A stretch of DNA of 64,000 nucleotides from Rariglobus sp. (GTDB taxonomy: Bacteria; Verrucomicrobiota; Verrucomicrobiia; Opitutales; Opitutaceae): positions 1 to 64,000 of the forward strand of contig JAQSWS010000018.1 of assembly GCA_029266495.1 (NCBI GenBank). The letters are read 5' to 3'. Shown one piece after another: positions 33,982 through 43,729 of this stretch (positions are counted from its first letter, which is position 1; each line of letters starts with the position of its first letter). Position numbers and translations under genes: made by a program. The notes beneath the pieces were generated by a model that made no database searches, was not told where the DNA came from, and saw only the letters and a list, made by a program, of their open reading frames with translations.

Positions 33982-36549
33982 ATGGCTTATCAGGTAACGA
34001 TGGAACGGAATCAGAAACCCCGCAGCGGCCTTGCGCTCGGCGGTCTGGGCTGCGGTTGGTTCGAGCTGAGGCAGGACGGGCAGTTCTACAACTGGAACAT
34101 CTTTAACAACCGTCCGGTCGCGCGGGGGACGCCGTTTGAGGGGAATACAAGGTCCGCGTTGTTTTTTCTGGTGCGTTATCAGGCTCAGGGCGCCGAGCCG
34201 CGGATTTGCCTTCTGCAGATCGAGGACAGCCACGGCGTGGCCGGACTGGAGGGACACGAGTTCCAGTATATTTTCCCGTGGATCGCGGGGGTCGACCGCA
34301 TCGATTATTCGGCGTCGTTCCCGTTTTCGACGCTGCGTTACTCGGCGCGCGATCTGCCGCTGGAGGTCGTGATGACGGCGTGGTCGCCGTTCATCCCGCG
34401 CAACGAAAAAGATTCGGCGCTGCCGGTCGCGTTTTTTGATTTCAAGATCCGGTCGGCGTGCGACGCGCCGGTCGATGTCTCCCTGCTGGCCTCGATGCGC
34501 AATTGGACGGGATATGATGTGCAGGCCAAGGCCTGGGCCAATCGTGTCGTCGAAGGCGCGGGTTTCCGGGCGTTCGAGATGTCGTGCACCGGCATGGACA
34601 CGACGCGCGAATCATTCGGAAGCATGGGCATCGCTTCGCTGAGCGCGGATTCGCACGCTTACTGCGGCTGGGGGCATCCACATCCGTATTACGAGCGACT
34701 GCTGCGCGAGCGCGGTATTCCCGAGGTGGACGACACGGCGGCACGCAACGCGACGGAGCCAGGACTGGGCCTGTGGGCCAAACACCCGTGCTTTTCCACG
34801 ATCGGTCGCGCCGTGCGTTTGGAAAAAGCGGGCGACACGCTGGAGCACACCTTTGTCGCGGCATGGGATTTCCCCAATCGTCACGGTCGGCTGCTGGCTG
34901 AGCCGGGCTTCGGTCCGGCGGGTTATCTCGAAGCGGGAAGCGCAGGCGCTGCTGGAAACGGCGTGGGCAAGGCGCACAACGAGGGACACTACTACAGCAA
35001 TTTTTTCTCGTCGGCCGCGGATGTGGCGGCCTACGCGGTCGCGCATGCCGCGCGCTTGCGCGAAGAGACAAGGCGGTTTCACGACGCCTACTTTGATTCG
35101 TCACTGCCCGGCAGTGTGCTCGATCAGATCAACTCGCACCTGAACACGTTCCGCACGAGCAGCTGGTTCACGCGGGCGGGGGACTTCGGGATCGTCGAGG
35201 GGCTGAGCCCGGTGAAATCGTTCGCGGGCCTGTCCACGATTGATGTGGCGATGTATGGCGGAATCTCGACTGCGGCGCTTTTCCCCGAATTGGAGAAGGC
35301 GGTCATTCGTTCGCATCAACGTTTTCAAAACGAAAACGGTTCGGTGGTTCACTCGATCAGCCACAACTACCAGGAGAAGAATCCGCGCGAGGCGTCCGGC
35401 TCGCGTCTCGATATGCCGGCGCAATACGCCTACCAGGCGTTGCGAGCCGGATTGTGGCAGGCCGACCGTGCGTTTCTTGCGGAGGTGTGGCCTTCGGTGA
35501 AGCGCGCGCTCGAGTATGGATTGCGAGAACGCGATCACGACGGCGACGGCTTGCCGGACATGGCGGGCATCATGTGTTCCTACGACAATTTTCCGATGCA
35601 CGGTGTCGCGCCCTACGTGGCGACCCAGTGGCTCGCGGCGTATGCGGCGGCGGTTGAGACGGCCATGCTTCTCGGTGACGCGACGGCGGAAGCACGCTTT
35701 CGCGACGTGCTCCAGCACGGCACGACGACGCTCGAGTCGAAGGCCTGGAACGGGTCCTATTACCGGCTCTACGCCAAGGGGACCGACATGGACGAAGGCT
35801 GCCTGAGCGACCAGATCATCGGGCAGTGGGCGGTGCGACTGCTGAACCTGCGTCCGTTTCTGAAAACGGAACGCGTGCAAGGCGCGCTGCGGTCAGTGCT
35901 GCGCATGAATTATTCGGCGGACCAAGGATTGAGAAACTGCCAGTGGCCGGGTGACGCATTTTTGCATGACGTGCCGCCGGATTGCTGGGTCGATCAGGCC
36001 AACACCTGCTGGAGCGGCGTGGAGCTGGCGTTCGCGTCGCTGCTGATTTACGAGGGACTTGTAGAGGAGGGACTGGAGCTCGTGCGCAATGTGGACGATC
36101 GCCACCGGCGCTGGGGCATCTATTGGGATCACCAGGAATTTGGAGGACACTATTTCCGCCCAATGTCGGCATGGGGAGTGATCCATGCCTCCTTGGGTTT
36201 CAGCGCGGTGGACGGCGTGGTGACATTCGATCCCAAGGTCACGGAGGAGAACGGGGGCTGCCGGCTCTTCTTCGTCACGGCGGATGGCTATGGGCGCTTC
36301 GAGCGCGACGCCGAGGGCATCGCCGTGTGCGTATTATCCGGTCGCCTCCGACTGCGGTGCTTGCGCATTCGCATCATGTGTTCGCGGGCGTGGGTGCTTA
36401 CGTTCGACGGCCGTTCGCTGCACCTCCGTGGCGAGGACGGTTTTCTCACGGCGGATTTTCCGGACTGGTTGGAAACGCCCGCCGGCGAGTCCGTGGTGCT
36501 GGTGCCCCAGCCTGATTCTGTTCCCGACTCTCAATTTCAAACCGTATGA
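33982..36549 (+). CDS. GH116 family glycosidase (GBA2-like)
   Basis: About 855 residues. The N-terminal domain starts SGLALGGLGCGWFELRQDGQ and contains FYNWNIFNNRP, typical of the GBA2 N-terminal region (DUF608-like), and the C-terminal (alpha/alpha)6 domain holds STIDVAMYGGISTAALFPEL, DHDGDGLPDMAGIMCSYDNF and GCLSDQIIGQWAVRL. GH116 enzymes are beta-glucosidases, beta-xylosidases or glucosylceramidases. No signal peptide is seen, so it is cytoplasmic and acts on imported oligosaccharides. The start is the ATG at 33982; a GTG at 33970 is also possible. It is the first gene of a tightly packed plus-strand operon and overlaps the next gene by 4 bases (ATGA). Confidence 0.87.
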   Translation: MAYQVTMERNQKPRSGLALGGLGCGWFELRQDGQFYNWNIFNNRPVARGTPFEGNTRSALFFLVRYQAQGAEPRICLLQIEDSHGVAGLEGHEFQYIFPWIAGVDRIDYSASFPFSTLRYSARDLPLEVVMTAWSPFIPRNEKDSALPVAFFDFKIRSACDAPVDVSLLASMRNWTGYDVQAKAWANRVVEGAGFRAFEMSCTGMDTTRESFGSMGIASLSADSHAYCGWGHPHPYYERLLRERGIPEVDDTAARNATEPGLGLWAKHPCFSTIGRAVRLEKAGDTLEHTFVAAWDFPNRHGRLLAEPGFGPAGYLEAGSAGAAGNGVGKAHNEGHYYSNFFSSAADVAAYAVAHAARLREETRRFHDAYFDSSLPGSVLDQINSHLNTFRTSSWFTRAGDFGIVEGLSPVKSFAGLSTIDVAMYGGISTAALFPELEKAVIRSHQRFQNENGSVVHSISHNYQEKNPREASGSRLDMPAQYAYQALRAGLWQADRAFLAEVWPSVKRALEYGLRERDHDGDGLPDMAGIMCSYDNFPMHGVAPYVATQWLAAYAAAVETAMLLGDATAEARFRDVLQHGTTTLESKAWNGSYYRLYAKGTDMDEGCLSDQIIGQWAVRLLNLRPFLKTERVQGALRSVLRMNYSADQGLRNCQWPGDAFLHDVPPDCWVDQANTCWSGVELAFASLLIYEGLVEEGLELVRNVDDRHRRWGIYWDHQEFGGHYFRPMSAWGVIHASLGFSAVDGVVTFDPKVTEENGGCRLFFVTADGYGRFERDAEGIAVCVLSGRLRLRCLRIRIMCSRAWVLTFDGRSLHLRGEDGFLTADFPDWLETPAGESVVLVPQPDSVPDSQFQTV

Positions 36550-37847
36550 CCGTTCATCCCCACCGCTATCCCGCGACGCTACCGCGTTCAGTCTCTTTCC
36601 AAGTCGTGGCCGAAGGCCAGTCCTTGGACGTGTTGCATCACGCCGCAGCCGACTATGTCTCTTTCGAATGTGACGGCCCTGTGCGTGTCGAGATCACGCT
36701 GCCGTCCGCTCCCGGCAAGGTGGCGATTCGTCCGTCGAGCCTCGGCATTCGTCCGGAGATCGAGGGCACGAGCCTGGCTTTCACCGTGTCCGGACCACGT
36801 TACCTGCAGGTCGAGATCGCGGGACATCCATTGCTTTATGTTTACGCGTTACCGCCGGAGCCAACCGCTCCCGTCGGTCCCCACGTGAAACGATTCGAGG
36901 GCGGTAAAATCCACGATGTCGGCATGCTCACGCTCGCTTCGGGCGAGGTATGCTGGATCGACGCGGGCGCGGTGGTGCGGGGCAGCATTCGCGCCGCAGA
37001 CGCGACGAATGTGCGGGTCGGCGGCTACGGCGTGATCGACGGCGGAATCTGGCCCGAGCGCGGTGAGAAGCGGCGCAAGGCGATCGTGTTCGAATCCTGC
37101 AAGGACTGCCGGGTGGAGAATATCCTGATGCTCGGGCCGAGCAGTTGGATGGTTGTATTCGGTGGTTGCGACGGAGCGGTTGTAAGCGGCGTGCGCCAGA
37201 TCGCCGACAACATGAGTTCCGACGGAATAGACATCGTTGGATCGCGCAATGTGCGCGTCACCGGCTGCATGTTGCACAACGGCGACGACAACATCGCCAT
37301 CAAGGCGCTCGATGACAACCCCGGTCAAAACCAAGAGCGCTGGCACGGCAATGTGGAGAACGTCGTGGTTTCGGGCTGCGCTTTTTATAACATCCACGGC
37401 GGCTCATCGATGGAGGTCGGCTACGAGACCCGCACTGATCATATCCGCAATATTCGTTTTGAGGACATCGACGTTCTTGCCGTGCACAATTTCGGCTCCG
37501 TCTTCGGCATTCACACGGGCGATCGCGCCCTCGTGGAAAACATCACGTGGGAAAATATCCGCGTTGAGCATCACTACGATAAACTCATTGATTTTCGCGT
37601 GCTGTGGTCGCGCTGGAATCGCGACGCCGAGCGCGGCACGGTCCGCAACGTCACGCTGCGCAACATCCGCGCGGTGCAGATTCCGCCGAACGTCGGCTAC
37701 ACGCTTAGTGTGATCGCCGGCTACGATGCTGATCATCCGATTTCCGGGGTGACGTTTGAAGACTTCGAGCTCGGCGGCCGTCGCGTCGCGAACGCCGACC
37801 AGCTCGATCTCGTCACGCGCCACGCGCACGACCTTGTTTTCCGCTGA
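36546..37847 (+). CDS. GH28-like right-handed beta-helix protein
   Basis: About 433 residues. The N-terminal part is a small beta domain (FECDGPVRVEITLPSAPGKV). From about residue 115 the protein is a parallel beta-helix with GVIDGGIWPERGEK, MSSDGIDIVGSRNVRVTGCM and LHNGDDNIAIKALDDN, and IHGGSSMEVGYETR. The Asp in SSDG and the DD in NGDD align with the GH28 catalytic aspartates (NTDG, DD); the GHG motif is replaced by IHGG. No signal peptide is seen. It could be a polygalacturonase-like or other glycan-cleaving enzyme. The start overlaps the GH116 stop. Substrate specificity is uncertain. Confidence 0.75.
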   Translation: MTVHPHRYPATLPRSVSFQVVAEGQSLDVLHHAAADYVSFECDGPVRVEITLPSAPGKVAIRPSSLGIRPEIEGTSLAFTVSGPRYLQVEIAGHPLLYVYALPPEPTAPVGPHVKRFEGGKIHDVGMLTLASGEVCWIDAGAVVRGSIRAADATNVRVGGYGVIDGGIWPERGEKRRKAIVFESCKDCRVENILMLGPSSWMVVFGGCDGAVVSGVRQIADNMSSDGIDIVGSRNVRVTGCMLHNGDDNIAIKALDDNPGQNQERWHGNVENVVVSGCAFYNIHGGSSMEVGYETRTDHIRNIRFEDIDVLAVHNFGSVFGIHTGDRALVENITWENIRVEHHYDKLIDFRVLWSRWNRDAERGTVRNVTLRNIRAVQIPPNVGYTLSVIAGYDADHPISGVTFEDFELGGRRVANADQLDLVTRHAHDLVFR

Positions 37848-37889
37848 CCTTGCTTTCTGTCAGACACCCAAACCCCAACCCCAAAAAAA

Positions 37890-40631
37890 ATGAACCTGCG
37901 TTCCTACCCCCGGGCGTGCGTTGCGCTCCTCTGCGCCACGCTGCTCGCCTCCCCCCTGATTCAACCTCCCGTCAATGCTGCCGATCTCAGCGGTAGCTAC
38001 ACCTGGAAGCCCGTCCGCCTCGGCGCGGGCGGGTTTGTCACCGGAATGGTGATACATCCGCTCAACCCAAGCGTGCGCTACTGCCGCACCGACGTGGGCA
38101 ACGCCTACCGCTGGGACACCACCGTCAACGAGTGGGTGCCCATGATCGTGCGCAACGGCGCGACCGGGATTCCCGCTTCGGTGGCCGTCGCGCCGGCTGA
38201 ATTCGGCGTCGAGTCCATCGCGGTCGATCCGGAGAACACCAGCGTCATCCTGATGTCGTTCCCGGCCCGCTATAATTCCACCGGGAATCTGATCGGGTCG
38301 GTGTTTCGCAGCGACGACGGCGGTCGGAACTTCGTAAAGGGGGATCTCAACGTGAAGATGATTCCCAACGATCTCAGCTGGCGCAGCCGCGGGGAACGCA
38401 TGGGCATCGATCCCAACAACAGCCAGGTTGTTTACTATGGCAGTATTCAGAATGGCCTGTGGAAGAGCGTAAACGGCGGCCTCAACTGGAGCCAGCTCAC
38501 CGCGGGCGGCGCACCCGCGCTCACCGCAAACGTCGCCGGAATCCGCTTCGATCGCGTGAGCGCCACCGACACCACCGTTTATGCGGTGGTCGCCGACACC
38601 GGCGTGCTCAAATCCACGGACGGCGGCGCCACCTGGACCGATATCAGCGCCGGCTCCGCGCTCGCAAATTCTCCCAGCTACAGCCTCGTCGATTCGGAGG
38701 GGAATCTTTACGTCACCAAACGCGGCACCAACACGATCTGCAAGATGACGCGCGCCGGCGTCTGGTCCACGCTCACGCCCACCTTCGGCTCCTCGGGCAA
38801 CACGGCCAACAACCTTGCCGTGGACCCGTTCAATCCGCAGCGGCTGTTCGCAGTGGGCAACGGCAGTTGCGTCTCGCGCTCGCTCAATGGCGGCGCGACT
38901 TGGACTTCGCTCGGCAACTTCCTCAAGTTTGCCAACACCCTTGGCTGGCTCCCGCAGGTGACCAACGGCACTCCCAATGCCTGGCGTTCCAACGGCGGCA
39001 TCCAGTTCGATTCCTCCGGCCGGCTCTGGCTGCCTCAAGGCAACGAAGGCGTGCTCAACGTCGTGCCCAGCGCCACGAACACCGAGACCAACACGAATCC
39101 GCTTCTGTGGAAAATCGAGAGCAAGGGCATTGAGGAATTCGTCGGCCGCGACGTGGTCATCCCGCCGGGGAATGGCGACCAGCCCATCGTGGCCATGGAG
39201 GACGGCACCGGCTTCCTGATCGAAAACCCCGACACCTTCGTCTCGCTCCAGGCGCATCTCGCCGACCAGCACATCAACGCCGGAACCAGCATTTCCGTCT
39301 GCCCCAATGATCCCAACTTCATCGTGATCGCCTGCGCCGACGTCTACAACACCGGCTCGCGCCTGGACTACTCCGGCTACTCCACCGATGGCGGCCTCAC
39401 CTGGACCAAGTTCGCCGCCCGCGCCGGGACCCCGTCCGCGAAGGCGGGCATCATCGCCGTCAGCCGTCGCAACGGCTGGACCGCGGGCGCGGACCATCTC
39501 GTCTGGTATTCCACCGGCAACCGCGCGCCCTTCTGGTCGCACGACGGCGGCCAGACTTGGACGCTTGGCGTGGGCTTCACCGCCAACCTGACCTCCGGTG
39601 TCTTCACGGATGCCACCGTTGGTTTTGCGGATCCCTCTCTCAAGCAGCACACGCTCGTCGCCGACCAGTCCGTGCCCGACAAGTTCACCCTCTACACTTC
39701 CTGGGGCGGAGCCAGCCGGCTCTACCAGAGCACCGACGGCGGTGTGAACTGGACTGCGGTGAGCGGCCACGGCCTTCCCAGCAAGGCGGGTAACGCGACC
39801 CTCCTGTCTAATCCCCACGTCGCGGGCGACTACTGGTTCGTGTTTGGTAAGGATCCCACCACCACCTCTGGCGTCTGGCGCTCCACCAGTGGCGGCACCG
39901 TCTACACCAAGCTCGCGAACGTCGACCGCGCCAACACCATCGCCATCGGCAAGGGCGCGGGGACTCCGGGTGCGGCCTTGTATTCAGTTTATATATACGG
40001 GCGGCTCACCTCCACGAGCGAGTGGGGCGTGTTTCGCAGCATCGACGAGGGACTCACGTGGGATCGCCTGAGCTATTTCCCCGCCGGCCTCGTCGACATG
40101 CCCACCAGCATGGCCGCCAGCCAGGACACGTTCGGCCTGGTTTACATCAGCTACAGGGGCAACTCCTACGTCTATGGCCGGCCCGGCGCGCCGATCACCG
40201 TGGCCAACGCCGGCTTTGAAGCCGCGACGAATTGGAGCGTCTGGTTTGACTCCACGAAGAGCCCGAATCCCTACACGCGCGTGCAGGATGACGCCGCTCC
40301 CGGCGGAGCGTGGCGCGGCAATATCGGCGGCTACACGAGTTATAACACCACGGTCTACCAGACTGTCACGGGCCTCACGAACGGCAACTATACGCTCCGG
40401 GGCCTGTTCAAGTCCGGCGGCGGGCACGCCTCGATCCGTTTCATCGCGAGCAACTACAATTCCGCCGGCAATAACAAATGGACCGCTATTCCCCCCTCCA
40501 GCTCCACCTACGTGCAGGTGACGATTCCGAACATCCCTGTGAGCAACGGCAAGGTGACGATCAATGCTTACGCAGTCTCCAACACCGGAGGATGGGTTCA
40601 CTTCGACCAGATCGAGCTCTCCAAGGACTGA
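37890..40631 (+). CDS. GH74-like secreted protein with C-terminal CBM-like domain
   Basis: About 913 residues. A signal peptide (VALLCATLLASPLIQPPVNA) is followed by two beta-propeller halves with BNR-type repeats (SVFRSDDGGRNFVKG, GLWKSVNGGLNWSQL). YCRTDVGNAYRWD (Asp68) and VAMEDGTGFLIENPD (Asp438) align with the two DIGG-type Asp motifs of GH74 xyloglucanases, one per propeller; this alignment is by eye. GERMGIDPNNSQVVYYGS is typical of the family. Residues from about 768 to the end (ITVANAGFEAATNWSVW, VHFDQIELSKD) form a carbohydrate-binding module. The tandem gene at 40663 lacks it. It likely cleaves a beta-glucan such as xyloglucan outside the cell or in the periplasm. Confidence 0.85.
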   Translation: MNLRSYPRACVALLCATLLASPLIQPPVNAADLSGSYTWKPVRLGAGGFVTGMVIHPLNPSVRYCRTDVGNAYRWDTTVNEWVPMIVRNGATGIPASVAVAPAEFGVESIAVDPENTSVILMSFPARYNSTGNLIGSVFRSDDGGRNFVKGDLNVKMIPNDLSWRSRGERMGIDPNNSQVVYYGSIQNGLWKSVNGGLNWSQLTAGGAPALTANVAGIRFDRVSATDTTVYAVVADTGVLKSTDGGATWTDISAGSALANSPSYSLVDSEGNLYVTKRGTNTICKMTRAGVWSTLTPTFGSSGNTANNLAVDPFNPQRLFAVGNGSCVSRSLNGGATWTSLGNFLKFANTLGWLPQVTNGTPNAWRSNGGIQFDSSGRLWLPQGNEGVLNVVPSATNTETNTNPLLWKIESKGIEEFVGRDVVIPPGNGDQPIVAMEDGTGFLIENPDTFVSLQAHLADQHINAGTSISVCPNDPNFIVIACADVYNTGSRLDYSGYSTDGGLTWTKFAARAGTPSAKAGIIAVSRRNGWTAGADHLVWYSTGNRAPFWSHDGGQTWTLGVGFTANLTSGVFTDATVGFADPSLKQHTLVADQSVPDKFTLYTSWGGASRLYQSTDGGVNWTAVSGHGLPSKAGNATLLSNPHVAGDYWFVFGKDPTTTSGVWRSTSGGTVYTKLANVDRANTIAIGKGAGTPGAALYSVYIYGRLTSTSEWGVFRSIDEGLTWDRLSYFPAGLVDMPTSMAASQDTFGLVYISYRGNSYVYGRPGAPITVANAGFEAATNWSVWFDSTKSPNPYTRVQDDAAPGGAWRGNIGGYTSYNTTVYQTVTGLTNGNYTLRGLFKSGGGHASIRFIASNYNSAGNNKWTAIPPSSSTYVQVTIPNIPVSNGKVTINAYAVSNTGGWVHFDQIELSKD

Positions 40632-40662
40632 TCGTTTAGCATAATCCGAATTCATACCCACG

Positions 40663-42960
40663 ATGACTGGTTCCCTCCGCCTCCTTCCACGTGCAGCGTT
40701 TTTATGCGCCGCACTCTTGGTCACGGTCCTGCAATCGCCCGCGTTGCGCGCGGCCGATTTATCCGGCGATTACCGCTGGCAGCCGGTCCGTCTGGGGGCG
40801 GGGGGATTTGTCACCGGTCTGGTGATACACCCGCTTGATCCCGACGTGCGTTATTGCCGCACCGATGTCGGCAACGCCTACCGCTGGGACGTCGCCGCGC
40901 GTGAATGGATGCCGCTGGTCGTGCGCGAGGGCTCGTCCGGCGTGCCGGCATCGGTCGCGTCCGCGCCGTCGAAAATCGGCGTCGAGTCCATCGCCGTCGA
41001 CCCGCTGAACCCCAAGGTCGTGCTGATTTCGTTTCCGGCCAAATACAGCTCTTCCGACAAGAAATCCGTCACACCCATCGCCGGCTCGGTGTTTCGCAGC
41101 ACCGACGGCGGCCGCAATTTCACGCAGAGCAACCTGAATGTGAAGATGGTTCCCAACGGCAACTGGCGCCACAAGGGCGAGTGCATGGGCATTGATCCCG
41201 TCAACCCGAGCATCGTCTATTACGGCTCGCGCGAAAACGGCCTGTGGCGCAGCGCCGACGGCGGACTCAAGTGGACGCAGGTTGCCACCAAGGGCGCACC
41301 CGCCGTGAACGCCAACGTCATCGGCATTCGCTTCGACCGCACGAGCCGCACAACCGTGACCACCTATGCGATCGTCGCCGGAGGCTCCGTGCTGCGTTCC
41401 GTCGATTCCGGCGCGACGTGGGCCGAGGTGGGCGCGAAGTCCGGTCTTGAGGGCAAGCTCGGCAACAGTTTCGTCGATCAGCTCGGTAATCTCTACGTTG
41501 TCAAAAACGGGACGCGCACGATGTGGAAAATGACCCGCGAGGGCGCGTGGTCCGAGTTGACTCCAGACTTTGGTTCCTCGGGCAACAACGCCAACGGCGT
41601 CGCGGTCGATCCCGCGAATCCCTCGCGTCTGTTCGCGATCGGCAGCGGCGGCAGCATCTCGCGTTCGCTCGACGGCGGCTCGACCTGGGTGCGCCTTGGC
41701 AATCGTTTCTCATTCAGCAACACGTTCGCCTGGCTGCCCCAGCTGATCAAAGGAAGTCCAGATGGCTGGCGTTCCAATGGCGGCATCCTCTTCGATCAAA
41801 AAGGCCGTCTCTGGGTGCCGCAGGGCAACGAAGGCGTGCTCACCGTCGTGCCGAGCGCGGATGACTCCGAGACCGCGGCCAAGCCGCTGCGCTGGCAGAT
41901 CGACAGCAAGGGTATCGAGGAGTTCGTCACGCATGACATTATCATTCCTCCGGGCAGTGGCGACCAGATGGTCGGCGCGGTCGAGGACGGCACGGCCTTC
42001 CTCATTAAAAATCCCGACACCTTCGACGTGGTGCAGGCCAATCTTCAGCCGCAGCTCATCTCCAACGGCACCGGCCTCGCCTTCTGTCCCAACGCGAGCA
42101 ACTACCTGGCGGTCGCGACCGCCGACGTCCATCACACCGGCTCGGGCAAAGATTACTCGGGCTACTCGACCAATGGCGGTCAGACTTGGACGCAGTTTGC
42201 TTCGCAGCCTCCGGGAGCGAAAGCCGGCAGCATCGCCATCAGCCGCCGCGACGGCTGGGGCGAGGGCGCCGACCATCTCGTGTGGTATCCGCTCGGCAAC
42301 CGTCCGCCTTTCTGGTCGCACGATGGTGGGAAAACGTGGACGCAGTCCGAAGGTTTCCCGCTCAAGTCCAACGGCACCTTCGATCAACAACTCAGCGGCT
42401 TCTGGAACGGCGCGCTCAAGCAGCGCGCGCTCATGGCCGCCCCACATGTCGCTGACCGCTTTTTCCTCTACACAATCTGGGGCGGGGCGAACCGCCTGTT
42501 CCGATCCGACGATGGCGGACGCAACTGGGTTCCCGTGCCCGACTCGGGTCTGCCCGCCGGCGGACATCATGCGCAACTCGCCGCGAATCCGTTCGTGAAA
42601 AACGACCACTGGTTTGCCGACGGCTGGGAAAGCGGAGGTCCGAGCGGCCTGTGGCATTCGACCGACGGCGCGACCTACGTAAAGCTGCCTGGCATCGAGC
42701 GCGCGATCACGCTTGCCCTCGGCAAAGGCCCGGGCGCAACCGTCGCGGTTTATTTCTATGGCAAACTGACTGACGATCCCGAGTGGGGCGTGTTTCGCAG
42801 CGTTGACGGCGGCGCGACATGGGACCGCATCAGCCGTTATCCAGCCGGGCAGATCGACATCCCGACCAGCATGGCTGCGAGTCATGACACCTTCGGCCTC
42901 GTAGCGATCGGCTTGTCCGGAAACAGCTTCGTTTACGGCAAACCGCTCCGCAGCCGCTGA
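40663..42960 (+). CDS. GH74-like secreted protein, tandem paralogue without CBM
   Basis: About 765 residues, strongly similar along its length to the protein at 37890-40631 but without the C-terminal carbohydrate-binding module. A signal peptide (FLCAALLVTVLQSPALRA) precedes YCRTDVGNAYRWD (Asp68), SVFRSTDGGRNFTQSNLNVK, GECMGIDPVNPSIVYYGS, and AVEDGTAFLIKNPD (Asp442). Both GH74-type Asp positions are kept. The gene lies 31 bases after its paralogue, ends with a TGA at 42960, and the deacetylase gene begins 1 base later. Duplication followed by loss or gain of the module is the simplest history. It may differ in substrate chain length or branching. Confidence 0.85.
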   Translation: MTGSLRLLPRAAFLCAALLVTVLQSPALRAADLSGDYRWQPVRLGAGGFVTGLVIHPLDPDVRYCRTDVGNAYRWDVAAREWMPLVVREGSSGVPASVASAPSKIGVESIAVDPLNPKVVLISFPAKYSSSDKKSVTPIAGSVFRSTDGGRNFTQSNLNVKMVPNGNWRHKGECMGIDPVNPSIVYYGSRENGLWRSADGGLKWTQVATKGAPAVNANVIGIRFDRTSRTTVTTYAIVAGGSVLRSVDSGATWAEVGAKSGLEGKLGNSFVDQLGNLYVVKNGTRTMWKMTREGAWSELTPDFGSSGNNANGVAVDPANPSRLFAIGSGGSISRSLDGGSTWVRLGNRFSFSNTFAWLPQLIKGSPDGWRSNGGILFDQKGRLWVPQGNEGVLTVVPSADDSETAAKPLRWQIDSKGIEEFVTHDIIIPPGSGDQMVGAVEDGTAFLIKNPDTFDVVQANLQPQLISNGTGLAFCPNASNYLAVATADVHHTGSGKDYSGYSTNGGQTWTQFASQPPGAKAGSIAISRRDGWGEGADHLVWYPLGNRPPFWSHDGGKTWTQSEGFPLKSNGTFDQQLSGFWNGALKQRALMAAPHVADRFFLYTIWGGANRLFRSDDGGRNWVPVPDSGLPAGGHHAQLAANPFVKNDHWFADGWESGGPSGLWHSTDGATYVKLPGIERAITLALGKGPGATVAVYFYGKLTDDPEWGVFRSVDGGATWDRISRYPAGQIDIPTSMAASHDTFGLVAIGLSGNSFVYGKPLRSR

Positions 42961-42961
42961 G

Positions 42962-43729
42962 ATGTCGCGCTCTGTCCAGTTGCTCACGCGGGCCGATGAC
43001 GCCGGACTGAACGCCGGCACCAACGAAGGCGTGCACCGCGCTGCCGCGCACGGCGTGGCTCGAAACCTGTCGGTGCTCGGTATCGGTCCGGCGCTGGCGG
43101 ACGCCGCGCAACGCTTGTCCGGACTCGACGTCAGCTTTGGATTTCACGCCTGCCTCAACTCCGAATGGCTGGAGCCCTGTTGGGCGCCGCTGTCCGGCGA
43201 TGCGCGATTGATGGATGCACGCGGCATGCTGCCGTCGGATTGGGCCGCGCTCCGGCTGCTCAATCCTCCGGGCCGCGCGGTGGAAGAGGAGTTGTCCGCG
43301 CAACTGCGACGGCTACGTGAGCATGGCTTCGCTCCCACTTACATGGACGAGCATATGTTATTTTCCTGCGCGTTGCCGGATCTCCGGCCGATGCTTGTCG
43401 AGTTCGCGCGACGCGAGGGACTCGTTTATCGCATGGAACTCCCGTGTCTGCCTCCGCTCGCCGCGGATTCGGACGATGCGTTGAGCCGCTTTATGCGCAG
43501 GATTGCCGCCGCCGCTCCGGGCACGTGGTTGGAGATTGTTCATCCGGCGATCGATTCGGCCGACATGATCGCTGTCCGGAAAAAAGGCCAGCCGTCCGGA
43601 GTGGTCGCCGCCGGGCGGGCCGGAGACCTGCGTGTTTTCACCGATCCGCGGGTGATGGACGTCTGCACCGCCGGAAACATCCGCCTGCTCCGCTACGATG
43701 AATTGGCCGTCACGACCTGCACTTTATGA
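42962..43729 (+). CDS. ChbG/YdjC family carbohydrate deacetylase
   Basis: About 255 residues. LLTRADDAGLNAGTNEGVHR has the metal-binding Asp-Asp motif, VSFGFHACLNSEW a His, and GFAPTYMDEHMLFSCALPDL the second Asp/His set of the YdjC/ChbG family, which deacetylates N-acetylated oligosaccharides such as chitobiose. There is no signal peptide. It starts 1 base after the GH74-like stop and overlaps the next gene by ATGA, so it is a mid-operon gene. In this locus it may remove acetyl groups from imported sugars. The substrate is unknown. Confidence 0.88.
   Translation: MSRSVQLLTRADDAGLNAGTNEGVHRAAAHGVARNLSVLGIGPALADAAQRLSGLDVSFGFHACLNSEWLEPCWAPLSGDARLMDARGMLPSDWAALRLLNPPGRAVEEELSAQLRRLREHGFAPTYMDEHMLFSCALPDLRPMLVEFARREGLVYRMELPCLPPLAADSDDALSRFMRRIAAAAPGTWLEIVHPAIDSADMIAVRKKGQPSGVVAAGRAGDLRVFTDPRVMDVCTAGNIRLLRYDELAVTTCTL

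Noticed and set aside
37860-39818. 652-codon minus-strand frame antisense to the GH74-like gene
   Set aside because: It is a mirror of the GH74-like codons and has no independent signals.
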